Under the pieces are notes generated by a model. The model made no database searches. It had not been told where the DNA came from and saw nothing but the letters and a program-made list of their open reading frames with translations. Of a stretch of DNA of 64,000 nucleotides, positions 11,303 through 19,772 are shown one piece after another (position 1 is the stretch's first letter; every line of letters begins with the position of its first letter). A program made the position numbers and the translations under genes. The stretch is from Phycisphaerae bacterium (lineage in GTDB: Bacteria; Planctomycetota; Phycisphaerae; UBA1845). The stretch covers positions 1-64,000 of the forward strand of contig JAJDDT010000052.1 of assembly GCA_029260165.1 (NCBI GenBank), read 5' to 3'.

Positions 11303-12619
11303 ATGTCGGCGATCACGTTTGAACCGATGCGAACGCCGCTGGATGCGACGGTGCGACTTCCAGGGTCAAAAAGCATGACCAACCGCGCGTTGATCCTGGC
11401 TGCGCTGGCGCGAGGAAAATCCAGACTGACCGGTGCGTTGTTTTCCGAAGATACCGAGCGAATGCTCGACGCGCTATCGACGCTTGGGTTCACCATCGAG
11501 ACGGACTCGTCTCGCGCGATCATTTCAATCACCGGACATGGTGGGCACGTCCCGAAACCCGAGGGAAACATCCATTGCGGGAATTCCGGAACAACGATTC
11601 GGTTTTGCACCGCCCTGGCAGCGCTTGGTCATGGTGATGTACGGCTCGATGGTATCGCGCGGATGCGCCAACGACCGATCGGTGCCTTGGTGGAAGCGCT
11701 GCGACGTCTTGGCGGGTTGTTCGAGTATGAGAATATCGACGGGTATCCCCCCCTTGTCGTTCATGGACGAGGACTGACCGGCGGAGAGACGCAATTCACG
11801 CGACCGGAATCGAGTCAGTTTGTCTCAGCCATCATGATGGTCGCGCCGTCATCGTTTCAGGACACCTATATCGACGTTGTCGGAGGGCTTGTGAGTCAGC
11901 CCTATGTGACCATGACAGCCAACATGATGAAACAATTCGGCGTTGATGCGATCGTGCACATCGACGGGGAGGATGCAAAGATCGTCATCCCCGCACCGCA
12001 GAATTATCAGGCGCGAGAATACGCCATCGAACCCGATGCGTCGAACGCGTCGTATTTTCTGGCTGCACCCGCCATCGTCGGTGGGCGAGTGACCGCAGTG
12101 GGGATCGGAACCGGGAGCCTGCAAGGCGATGCGCGGTTCGTGGACGCGTTGGAACGGATGGGGTGCACCATCGAGCGGTCAGCCGATCGCCTGACCGTCA
12201 CCGGTCCTGCCGGTGATTCCCGACCGAGAGGCATTGACATCGACCTGAACGACATGCCCGACATGGTTCAGACGCTGGCGGTCGTCGCACTGTTCGCGGA
12301 CGGTTCGACGCACCTCCGCAATGTTGGCAATCTTCGGGTGAAGGAGACGGACCGGTTGGCTGCGCTGGCGACCGAATTGAGGAAGCTCGGGGCTGACGTT
12401 GTGGAACGCGAGGACGGCATCTCAATCACACCGCCCGATAATATTCTACCTGCCAGCGTGGCTACCTACGACGATCACCGAATGGCCATGAGCTTCGCGT
12501 TGGCAACACTGGGGGCGGGGAATATCGCGATCGAGAATCCCGCGTGCGTTTCCAAGACATTTCCCCGCTTTTTTGATCTGTGGGCGCAACTTGTGCGCGG
12601 CCAATCGTCGATATCGTAA
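11303..12619 (+). CDS. aroA: 3-phosphoshikimate 1-carboxyvinyltransferase (EPSP synthase)
   Basis: This is the sixth enzyme of the shikimate pathway, joining phosphoenolpyruvate to shikimate-3-phosphate in the cytoplasm. The 438-residue length is normal. Family signatures include LPGSKSMTNRALILAALARG near residue 19 (the lysine and serine bind substrate), NSGTTIRF near residue 95, and the C-terminal RVKETDR and DDHRMAMSF motifs. It starts 18 nt after the sulfatase-like gene and is probably co-transcribed with it. A moderate GGGGA lies upstream of the ATG. Confidence 0.97.
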   Translation: MSAITFEPMRTPLDATVRLPGSKSMTNRALILAALARGKSRLTGALFSEDTERMLDALSTLGFTIETDSSRAIISITGHGGHVPKPEGNIHCGNSGTTIRFCTALAALGHGDVRLDGIARMRQRPIGALVEALRRLGGLFEYENIDGYPPLVVHGRGLTGGETQFTRPESSQFVSAIMMVAPSSFQDTYIDVVGGLVSQPYVTMTANMMKQFGVDAIVHIDGEDAKIVIPAPQNYQAREYAIEPDASNASYFLAAPAIVGGRVTAVGIGTGSLQGDARFVDALERMGCTIERSADRLTVTGPAGDSRPRGIDIDLNDMPDMVQTLAVVALFADGSTHLRNVGNLRVKETDRLAALATELRKLGADVVEREDGISITPPDNILPASVATYDDHRMAMSFALATLGAGNIAIENPACVSKTFPRFFDLWAQLVRGQSSIS

Positions 12620-12727
12620 GGTAGTTTGGGACGTCTCTGCCCCGCACGCGTTCAAGCCCGGGGATGGGTTTGTCCGATAAACAGGAGCGTTCCTGCATTC
12701 CAATGGTAATATCTGGCGGCGAGAATC

Positions 12728-13735
12728 GTGGCTGACGTTCTGGAACAATCCGAAGTTGATTCCCTTCTGCAAGCGGTCGAAGCCGGCACGCTTGAGGAGG
12801 ACCATTCCGCAACTTTTGCGCGACTGGAAGACGAGCGCCACCGCGATATTCAGACCTACGATTTCAAGCGCCCCGAGCGTGTCAGCAAGGACCAGATGCG
12901 GGCGTTGGAAAGTCTTCACGAAAGCTTCGCACGAAATTTTGGAGCAGCTTTGTCGGGTTTCCTGCGAACCATCATCGAGGTGCGCGTCGCGACGGCTGAG
13001 CAGTTGACCTACAGCGAATTTATTCACTCGCTACCGAATCCGACCAACTTCAATCTCGTCTCAGCCGAACCGCTTGAAGGGCAGATGTGCCTCGAACTCA
13101 GTCCGCTGATCATTTTCCCCATCATCGATCGTCTTCTGGGAGGGTCGAGCAATGAGACCTTCGTCCCTCAACGACCCTTGACGATGATCGAGTTGAGACT
13201 GGTGCGTCGGATCACCGACCGCGCGTTGCTCAACCTCACCGAGGTCTGGTCGTCCCTCGTCGAGGCGAATTTCAAGCTCGAAGAGGTTGAGAACAACCCG
13301 CACCTCGTCCAAATCGTCGCGCCGAATGAAGTCGTCGTCGTGCTTGGTTTCGAGATCAAGATGGGCAACCGTTCCGGCACGATGAGTTTTTGCATACCAT
13401 TCAACGTCATCGAACCCGTGATGAGCAAATTGGCGACCCAGGGTTGGCTCGCCTACAAGCGTCGCGCGAGCGCTGAAGCCAAAAACGACGAAATCGCCGG
13501 TGAAATCGTTCAAACACAGGTAGACATGACCGCAGTCCTGGCAGAGACGGACATCAATGTTCAGGAACTGCTCAATCTGCAGGTCGGCGACATCATTCAA
13601 ACAAGCAAACCCGCCAACTCGCCGCTGCTGTTGAAGGTCGCCGGCAGACAAGGCTACGCCTGCTCACACGGAAAATACAAAGACCACCGCGCGATAAAAA
13701 TCCTCCGCGAAGCCAAACCCAACGAACGGTTTTAG
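12728..13735 (+). CDS. fliM: Flagellar motor switch protein FliM
   Basis: FliM is a C-ring component that binds phosphorylated CheY and sets the direction of flagellar rotation. The 335-residue product begins at a GTG with the conserved N-terminal LEQSEVDSLL motif (CheY-binding segment). The CheC-like middle domain follows (PLIIFPIIDRLLGGSS) and then the SpoA/FliN-like C-terminal domain, with LLNLQVGDIIQTSKP and VAGRQGYACSHGKYKDHRAIKI. No other flagellar or chemotaxis gene is seen in this window, so the gene stands alone among metabolic genes. It is full length with no sign of decay. Confidence 0.95.
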   Translation: MADVLEQSEVDSLLQAVEAGTLEEDHSATFARLEDERHRDIQTYDFKRPERVSKDQMRALESLHESFARNFGAALSGFLRTIIEVRVATAEQLTYSEFIHSLPNPTNFNLVSAEPLEGQMCLELSPLIIFPIIDRLLGGSSNETFVPQRPLTMIELRLVRRITDRALLNLTEVWSSLVEANFKLEEVENNPHLVQIVAPNEVVVVLGFEIKMGNRSGTMSFCIPFNVIEPVMSKLATQGWLAYKRRASAEAKNDEIAGEIVQTQVDMTAVLAETDINVQELLNLQVGDIIQTSKPANSPLLLKVAGRQGYACSHGKYKDHRAIKILREAKPNERF

Positions 13736-13763
13736 TGCTTCGTCACTCGTCGTTTGATGGTTT

Positions 13764-13845
13764 GGGTGGCCCATGGCTTTAGCCGTGGGGGAGTCGAATC
13801 CAAACCCGGAAACGAGTCCCCCACCTCTAAAGAGGTGGGCCACCC
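13764..13845. repeat. REP3 head-to-head palindromic repeat, intact copy
   Basis: Two REP3 units face each other. The left unit (13764-13790) has GGGTGGCCCA, stem halves ATGGC/GCCGT and a TTTA loop. The right unit (13818-13845) is on the opposite strand, with stem CACCTC/GAGGTG and a TAAA loop. Between them are GAGTCGAATCC and its partial complement. The whole block can fold as one long cruciform. It aligns with 2443-2525 and, for its left half, with 20366-20402. Confidence 0.85.
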
Positions 13846-13934
13846 ATGTGCTGATAATGTCAAACCATCTGTCATGGCGCACCAGGATGCTCCGTCCGAT
13901 GAAACGTCGCCACTTGTGGCACGGCGGGATCAAT

Positions 13935-13959
13935 GTAGCGTCACCCCTCGTGGGTGACG
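13935..13959 (+). repeat. REP1 element (left half of inverted pair)
   Basis: This element has GTAG, then arms CGTCACCC and GGGTGACG around a CTCGT loop. It is paired with an inverted copy at 13990-14014, giving a BIME-like arrangement between fliM and the next gene. Confidence 0.85.
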
Positions 13960-13989
13960 AAAGCACAAGACGACGTCAGCCTGCGATCG

Positions 13990-14014
13990 CGCCGCCCACA
14001 AGGGGCGACGCTAC
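13990..14014 (-). repeat. REP1 element (right half of inverted pair)
   Basis: On the minus strand it reads GTAG, then arms CGTCGCCC and GGGCGGCG around CTTGT. Compared with the standard arm pair, the fourth base of the left arm is unchanged while changes on both sides keep the stem paired (one G-T pair). Confidence 0.83.
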
Positions 14015-14072
14015 AAAAGACGCGACAAAACAGGTGCATGTATAACATCGGCGATTGTGCTACCCTGTGCAC

Positions 14073-15035
14073 ATGGATTGGACGCTCAAGAAGGAACAGC
14101 CGTGGATCAGGTTGGCAGCTGCGTTTCTGATTGTCCGCGGGACGCATGATCTGATCATCACAATTCTTTGGTTACGGGCGAACTCGTCACCCGTATTTGG
14201 GGACCTGTGGTTGGCGGAGAATTGGGCCACTCTCGAAACACTACTATTCGTACTGAGTATCTTCGTGCCGGTATTGACGCTCATCCCTGGCATCCTGGTT
14301 TTTATATATCGACAACATGCCAAGAACATTATTATCATCGCATGCGCGGCGATAGGCTTGTCTTATTCTGTCAAGCAACTGCTGGCTTTTCTCGTCTACA
14401 GCAGGCTACTGTCGCTCACCTATGTCAATGCGGTGATTGAATCCTTCATTTTTCAAAGCATCCATATCCCTGTCGCCTGCGTGGCTGTTGGGCTGGTTGT
14501 CGCGCGGCGCAACTTGTCGGGACGACGATTCCTCGAATTAACCGCGATATTTCTGATCGCTGATTGGGGATGCGTGGTTTTCGGCATCACATTCCATGTG
14601 GCCAGGGGACTGATTCTGGAAGGATCGAGCAGCCTGGGACTCTATGCCAACTTGCACACGACCCTTATTGTCGGACTAGCGTTTGCCATCTTCCTTGCCT
14701 CGATCCTCTTGTTGTTCAATCAGCATCGCGGGGTTTTCTGGACGTCTGTCATCGCGGCCTGCGCCATTGTTAGAGGGATGGCTTTTTTCTACGCGCTGCA
14801 TGGTAACTCATGGCGATTTCTGGTGCCCCGCTTTGAAAACCTCGTAAATTCCTCCAGGGTCTACGCAACCATTTTGATGTACCCTGGATTGGTGTGGTTC
14901 GTCTTCAGGCACATCAGGACGGCATCCGATATGAACTGTTGCTCCAACTGCGACTACAACCTCACCGGCAATCTTTCGGGGGTTTGCCCGGAATGCGGAA
15001 CAACCATCGAAGCCACCGCCGCATCCACCGCTTGA
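14073..15035 (+). CDS. Polytopic membrane protein with C-terminal zinc ribbon
   Basis: I do not recognise a named family. The 320-residue product has about seven to eight hydrophobic segments spread over residues 10-290. It ends in a cytoplasmic-looking zinc ribbon, CSNCDYNLTG...GVCPECG, whose CxxC...CxxC cysteines would bind one metal. This kind of C-terminal ribbon on membrane proteins is frequent in planctomycetes. The ATG at 14073 is chosen; in-frame TTG (14055) and GTG (14067) codons lie just upstream and none has a clear Shine-Dalgarno sequence. The gene follows an intergenic block of REP repeats. Confidence 0.75.
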   Translation: MDWTLKKEQPWIRLAAAFLIVRGTHDLIITILWLRANSSPVFGDLWLAENWATLETLLFVLSIFVPVLTLIPGILVFIYRQHAKNIIIIACAAIGLSYSVKQLLAFLVYSRLLSLTYVNAVIESFIFQSIHIPVACVAVGLVVARRNLSGRRFLELTAIFLIADWGCVVFGITFHVARGLILEGSSSLGLYANLHTTLIVGLAFAIFLASILLLFNQHRGVFWTSVIAACAIVRGMAFFYALHGNSWRFLVPRFENLVNSSRVYATILMYPGLVWFVFRHIRTASDMNCCSNCDYNLTGNLSGVCPECGTTIEATAASTA

Positions 15036-15068
15036 TCGAACCTCGCAAATCGCGAAGATGTGCGGACC

Positions 15069-15521
15069 ATGAGCAATGAGACAGACATCACGATATACAC
15101 CGACGGTGCGTGCAGCGGAAACCCCGGACCCGGAGGCTGGGCGTACCTGCTGCGGCACGAGTCCACCGGGCAGGAAAAAAGAGGCTCCGGCGGCGATCCG
15201 TACACAACCAACAACAAGATGGAGCTGATGGCCGCCATCGAGGGACTGCGATCGCTGACCGAGCGATGCCGTGTCAACGTCGTGACCGACAGCCAATACG
15301 TCAGCAAGGGGATGACCGAGTGGGTGACGGGCTGGATTCGCAAGGGATGGAAACGCGGCAACAAACCCGTCAAGAACGTGGAACTTTGGAAACAGCTCGT
15401 CGCCCTTTGCGAACAACACGACGTGACGTTCGAGCATGTGTTCGGACACGCTGGGCATCGCGAAAACGAGGAATGTGACCGGATGGCCGTCGCCGCCGCC
15501 AGGGAAGCAGCGCACAGATAG
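15069..15521 (+). CDS. rnhA: Ribonuclease HI
   Basis: RNase HI cleaves the RNA strand of RNA-DNA hybrids. The 150-residue product has all four catalytic acidic residues of the family: Asp in YTDGACSGNPGPGGWA, Glu in NNKMELMA, Asp in VVTDSQYV and Asp in NEECDRMA. It also has the flexible-loop histidine in HVFGHAGH and the basic-protrusion-like KGWKRGNKPVKN. Start ATG 15069 is preferred; an in-frame GTG lies three codons upstream. It sits 33 nt after the membrane-protein gene and 9 nt before the Memo-family gene, so it is probably in one transcript with them. Confidence 0.96.
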   Translation: MSNETDITIYTDGACSGNPGPGGWAYLLRHESTGQEKRGSGGDPYTTNNKMELMAAIEGLRSLTERCRVNVVTDSQYVSKGMTEWVTGWIRKGWKRGNKPVKNVELWKQLVALCEQHDVTFEHVFGHAGHRENEECDRMAVAAAREAAHR

Positions 15522-15530
15522 CCTGATCCC

Positions 15531-16754
15531 ATGAACGACGCCATGCAACAAAAACCAAAACTCCGATTCGTCGAAGCCTTTCCATTGGGAGAGGGTCAGC
15601 CCGGAATGTACGCCTTGCGCGATCCGAGCGAATTGGCCAACGACGGGTTGACCGTATCCGAAGCAGCGTTGTTCCTGCTGTCGCAATTCGACGGCGAACG
15701 GACGCTGGCGACGATGGCGGAGGCGTTTGAAAATCGCTATGGCCAACCCGTCGCCGACGAGACGCTTCTGGAACTGGTCGAACGACTTGAGCAATCGCGA
15801 CTCCTCGACAGTCCCACTTTTGACGCCTTTCTGAAATCACTCCACGACGAGTATCGACAGGCCCCGGTTCGCGAGTCCACCTGCGCCGACCTTTGGACAA
15901 GCGCCGACGAAGCCCGCAACTACATGGCCAACATGCTTCCGAACACCAATGGCCAAGTTGCCACAGATCGCGTTGTCGGATTGATCGCACCCCATCTGGA
16001 TTTTCCGCGAGGGTTTCCATGCTACCGGGAAGCGTATGGCGTGTTGACGGGACGCGATTGTCCCGAACGTGTCGTGATCCTCGGTACCAACCATTTCGGG
16101 CAGGCGACGTCGGTTGTTGCAACAACCAGGGCGTTCCAGACACCGTTCGGAACAACCGCGGTGGACGAATCGTTCCTTCGCGATGTTGAGCAACGCTGCG
16201 GGCAAAATCTGTGCACCCACGAGTTCGACCACAAACGCGAGCATTCGGTTGAATTACAGGTGATGTGCCTGCAGCACCTGTTCGGAGCCGACCGCTTCAA
16301 AATCGTCCCGTTCCTGTGCCCAAACCCCTGCGGACCGTCCGGGATGAAACCCTATGACGGAAACGGCGTGGATCTGGACGCGTTCGCCAACGCCATCGGC
16401 GACACCTTACGGGCGGGTGGGGGAGATACACTGTTGGTGGCTGGTGCGGACCTGAGTCACATCGGTGGACAATTCGGCGACGCGTTTCAAATCGGTGAAG
16501 AGTTTCTATCGACCGTCGAATCACGCGACCGAAAAGCATTGGAACGACTCATCGATCGCGAGCCGACGTCGTTCGTCGAATCAGTCGCCCGCGATGAAAA
16601 CCCAACCCGAATCTGCAGCGCCGGGTGCATGTACGTCGTGGCCGAAGCGTTGTCTGACGCAAAACCCGAACTGCTTGGTTATCATCAAGCCTTCGACGAC
16701 GAGCAGCAGATCTGCGTGACGTGTTCTGCCATCGCGTACACAATACCTGCGTGA
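15531..16754 (+). CDS. Memo-family (AmmeMemoRadiSam B-like) protein with N-terminal extension
   Basis: Residues from about 130 onward match the Memo family, with the conserved histidines in GLIAPHLDFPRG, ILGTNHFG and KREHSVELQ and a late cysteine region (RICSAGCMYVVAEA). Memo proteins resemble class III extradiol dioxygenases and are often encoded with an AMMECR1 protein and a radical SAM enzyme; neither partner is next door here. The first 110 residues form a separate small domain (ALRDPSELANDGLTVSEAALFLLSQFDG...LLELVERLEQSRLL). It looks like a winged-helix PqqD-type peptide-binding domain; this reading is an inference from pattern. The stop overlaps the lpxK start (TGATG). Confidence 0.82.
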   Translation: MNDAMQQKPKLRFVEAFPLGEGQPGMYALRDPSELANDGLTVSEAALFLLSQFDGERTLATMAEAFENRYGQPVADETLLELVERLEQSRLLDSPTFDAFLKSLHDEYRQAPVRESTCADLWTSADEARNYMANMLPNTNGQVATDRVVGLIAPHLDFPRGFPCYREAYGVLTGRDCPERVVILGTNHFGQATSVVATTRAFQTPFGTTAVDESFLRDVEQRCGQNLCTHEFDHKREHSVELQVMCLQHLFGADRFKIVPFLCPNPCGPSGMKPYDGNGVDLDAFANAIGDTLRAGGGDTLLVAGADLSHIGGQFGDAFQIGEEFLSTVESRDRKALERLIDREPTSFVESVARDENPTRICSAGCMYVVAEALSDAKPELLGYHQAFDDEQQICVTCSAIAYTIPA

Positions 16755-17809
16755 TGGATTTTCACGCTGTATATTTGAATATCATCGCCGGTCGTGGCGG
16801 AATGCTCGCGTCAGCCGCAAGAGGCGCGCTCACCGCGATGTCGATACCCTACGGAATCGCCGTCGATTGGCGAAACCGGCGTTTCGATTCCGGTGCTCAC
16901 GAAATCTTCGACCTCCCCGTACCGGTCATCAGTGTCGGCAACATCACCACCGGCGGAACGGGCAAAACACCGTTGGTCATGAACCTCGCCAGGCGTCTGA
17001 CGGATCGCAACCTGCGACCCGCCATCGTGTCTCGCGGATACAAATCTGCCCACGACCATCTCGGTGACGAACTGACCATGATCTCGCAGCGACTGCCAAA
17101 CGTACAATGCATCGCCAATCCGAATCGGGCTGACGGCGCACACGCCGCCATCGCAACCGGCGCGAATGTCATCCTTCTGGACGACGGGTTTCAACATCGG
17201 CAGCTCGCCCGTGACCTGAACATCGTCGTCATCGACGCGACCAATCCGTTCGGGTTCGGGCACCTGCTCCCACGCGGGTTGCTCCGCGAACGCCAAACGT
17301 CATTGATCCGCGCAGATCTCGTGCTGATTTCCCGATCGGACCTCGTCGACAACGATGCGACAAGTGCCCTCGTTGATCATGTCGCCCAATTGGCACCAGC
17401 CTCAACGATCATCCGTTGTGTCCATCAACCCACGGGTTTGTACACGTTGGAGACGCGCGAGAAGGCAGAAAAACCAACGCGCGCAATCCTGTTTGCCGCG
17501 ATCGGAAACCCGACCTCCTTTGAAAAAACCATCCGAAACACGGGCATCGATGTTGTGCAAACCAGGTGGTGGCCCGATCATCACAACTATGATGGTCGCG
17601 ACATCGCCGAACTACGCCGACTGGCATCAGGAGTCGAACACGACGCGCTACTAACCACCGAAAAAGACGCGGTAAAAATAGGGGAATTGGATTTGTCCGG
17701 ACTCGCACCCATTCTGGTCCAGCCCATCGACATCGCCTATCCGGACAATGGCGAAAACGTGCTAAACGAACATCTTGATCGAGTATTGATGCAATTTATC
17801 CATGATTGA
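16754..17809 (+). CDS. lpxK: Tetraacyldisaccharide 4'-kinase
   Basis: LpxK phosphorylates the 4' position of the lipid A disaccharide at the inner membrane. It therefore implies that this organism makes lipopolysaccharide. The 351-residue protein has the P-loop VGNITTGGTGKTP near residue 56 and the family motif VSRGYKS, followed by DDGFQHRQLARDLNIVVID. The N-terminal hydrophobic segment is present. ATG 16754 overlaps the Memo-family stop codon as TGATG, which decides the start over an in-frame ATG 33 nt upstream. Confidence 0.95.
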   Translation: MDFHAVYLNIIAGRGGMLASAARGALTAMSIPYGIAVDWRNRRFDSGAHEIFDLPVPVISVGNITTGGTGKTPLVMNLARRLTDRNLRPAIVSRGYKSAHDHLGDELTMISQRLPNVQCIANPNRADGAHAAIATGANVILLDDGFQHRQLARDLNIVVIDATNPFGFGHLLPRGLLRERQTSLIRADLVLISRSDLVDNDATSALVDHVAQLAPASTIIRCVHQPTGLYTLETREKAEKPTRAILFAAIGNPTSFEKTIRNTGIDVVQTRWWPDHHNYDGRDIAELRRLASGVEHDALLTTEKDAVKIGELDLSGLAPILVQPIDIAYPDNGENVLNEHLDRVLMQFIHD

Positions 17810-18995
17810 ACGACGATTAGATGTACTGATTGTCGGGGGCGGAGGAGCCGGGCTGTGGCTGCTCGACCGCGTCCGTCGCCACGGGTTCTCAACCCTGCTC
17901 GTCGAAAAAACCGCGCTCGGATCGGGTCAGACGATCGCGTCCCAGGGGATCATCCATGGTGGGTTGAAATACACGCTTTCCGGAATGCTAAACACGTCCG
18001 CCCGCGCCATTCGCGACATGCCCGAACTGTGGCGAAAGTGTCTGGCAGGCCAATCCGAGCCTGACCTCCGCGACGCCGTCGTCCGCTCGCCGCAATGCTA
18101 TCTGTGGCGGTCCCAATCGATCCGCTCACGCGTCGCAATGTTGGGCGCGCAGAAAGGCCTGCGCTCCGCCGCCGCGAAAATGACCAACGCCGACCGACCG
18201 ACCATCCTTCGCGACTGCCCCGGTGATGTTTTCAGTGTGGCTGAGCAAGTGCTCGATGTCGCGTCCCTCCTGAAAACCCTATCCATCCGAAACAAACGAC
18301 ACATCATCCTGGGCGAAATACGATTCGCACCCGAATCCACAAACGCGCCAATCACCTACACCGTTACCGAACCCCAAACCAACCGATCAATCAACATCCA
18401 AGCCGACCACGTCGTTCTGACCGCTGGCGCGGGCAACGCAACCCTCATCGATCAACCCGGTCTCTCAACCCATACCATGCAACGTCGCCCCCTCCACATG
18501 GTCATGGCTCGAGGAGACCTGCCGGAACTATACGGACATTGCGTCGACTGGGACAAAACCCGCGCCACCATCACGTCCGCCACCGATTCCAACGGACGAA
18601 ACACCTGGTACATCGGCGGGCAGATTTCCGAAGACGGCGTCAAAATGAAGCCCGACGAATTGGTCCGGCACGCCCGAAACGAGCTAACCGAAATCATCCC
18701 CAACTGGTGCAACAAGGGACTCGAATGGGCCACCTTTCGCGTCGACCGCGCAGAAGCCAAAACCACCACCGGATTCCGACCAACAGGACCGGAGATCCGA
18801 CAAAAAGGCCCCATCATCACCGCTTGGCCGACGAAACTCGCACTCGTCCCCGAATTGTCCAACATGATCACGCGCACCATCAAGCAGGAACCCGAACACG
18901 ACGACTCCTGGATCGACGAACTGGCCGACTGGTCCAAACCCAAAGTCGCACGCTATCCATGGGAGGAGGTCAAACAGTGGCGGCAGATCAACTAA
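17802..18995 (+). CDS. FAD-dependent oxidoreductase (DAO fold)
   Basis: The 397-residue protein begins with a dinucleotide-binding motif (VLIVGGGGAGLWLLDRVRRHGFSTLLVEK) and a flavin-domain segment (GSGQTIASQGIIHGGLKY) as in the DAO/glycerol-3-phosphate dehydrogenase group. A second nucleotide-contact region is seen around DHVVLTAGAGNATLI. The C-terminal part contains GFRPTGPEI, which resembles the last FAD-contact segment of the fold. The substrate is unknown. The gene overlaps the end of lpxK by 8 nt and the start of the following aldo/keto reductase, so three redox and envelope genes are translationally coupled. Confidence 0.85.
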   Translation: MIERRLDVLIVGGGGAGLWLLDRVRRHGFSTLLVEKTALGSGQTIASQGIIHGGLKYTLSGMLNTSARAIRDMPELWRKCLAGQSEPDLRDAVVRSPQCYLWRSQSIRSRVAMLGAQKGLRSAAAKMTNADRPTILRDCPGDVFSVAEQVLDVASLLKTLSIRNKRHIILGEIRFAPESTNAPITYTVTEPQTNRSINIQADHVVLTAGAGNATLIDQPGLSTHTMQRRPLHMVMARGDLPELYGHCVDWDKTRATITSATDSNGRNTWYIGGQISEDGVKMKPDELVRHARNELTEIIPNWCNKGLEWATFRVDRAEAKTTTGFRPTGPEIRQKGPIITAWPTKLALVPELSNMITRTIKQEPEHDDSWIDELADWSKPKVARYPWEEVKQWRQIN

Positions 18996-19744
18996 ACATC
19001 TCGCCCATCGGATTCGGCGCGTTCAAAATCGGACGCAACGCACAAATCAAGTACCCAACCGCGTTCGATCTCCCGGACGATGAGTCATCAACCAACCTTC
19101 TGAACACCGTGCTCGACATGGGCATCAATTTCATCGACACCGCCCCCGCCTACGGAATCAGCGAACAACGCATAGGCCAGGCGCTGTCACATCGCCGCAG
19201 TGAATTCACCCTGGCGACGAAAGTCGGCGAGACATTCTCCGACGGAAAATCAGCCTACGCATTCGACCAAAAATCCGTCCGCCGTTCCGTCGAGCAAAGC
19301 CTGAAACGACTTCGCACCGACACGATCGACCTCCTGTTCATCCACGCCCCGCGTGACGACCTCCGGACCCTCACCCAGACCGACATCGTCGAAACAATGC
19401 AAAAACTTCGCGACGAGGGAAAAACGAAAAAAATCGGGTTCTCCGGATACACCGAAGCTGCCTTCCAATCCGCCCTCGATTGGGCAGACGCCATCATGGT
19501 CGAATACCATCTCAACGACCGATCCCTCGCGTCCGTCATCGCCGACGCAGGCAAACGAAGCCTGTCCGTCATCGTCAAGAAGGGTCTCGCCTCGGGAAAT
19601 CTCGACGCCAATTCCGCCACCACCTTCGTCCTTCAAAATCCGAACGTGACAAGCCTGGTCATTGGAAGCTTGAATTCCGACCATTTGCACGCGAACATAC
19701 AGTCAGCCAGGAACGTTCGACCCAACGCTTTCGCAGGAAAATAA
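18977..19744 (+). CDS. Aldo/keto reductase
   Basis: This is an NADPH-dependent carbonyl reductase of the AKR family, here 255 residues and thus shorter than the usual 280-330. The catalytic tetrad is complete: Asp and Tyr in INFIDTAPAYG, Lys in LATKVGE and His in LLFIHAP. The C-terminal cofactor region is abbreviated but includes NVTSLVIGSLNSDHL, the usual phosphate-binding segment. I chose the GTG at 18977 because GGGAGGAGG lies just upstream at a good spacing and the family fold begins (LNISPIGFGAFKIG). It overlaps the end of the FAD oxidoreductase by 19 nt. Confidence 0.87.
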   Translation: MAADQLNISPIGFGAFKIGRNAQIKYPTAFDLPDDESSTNLLNTVLDMGINFIDTAPAYGISEQRIGQALSHRRSEFTLATKVGETFSDGKSAYAFDQKSVRRSVEQSLKRLRTDTIDLLFIHAPRDDLRTLTQTDIVETMQKLRDEGKTKKIGFSGYTEAAFQSALDWADAIMVEYHLNDRSLASVIADAGKRSLSVIVKKGLASGNLDANSATTFVLQNPNVTSLVIGSLNSDHLHANIQSARNVRPNAFAGK

Positions 19745-19772
19745 CATCACCCCATCAACAAACGGTTTCACC

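Noticed and set aside
13736-14072. Possible insertion sequence or transposase remnant
   Set aside because: Only short hairpin repeats are present; there is no transposase coding sequence and no target-site duplication that I can see.
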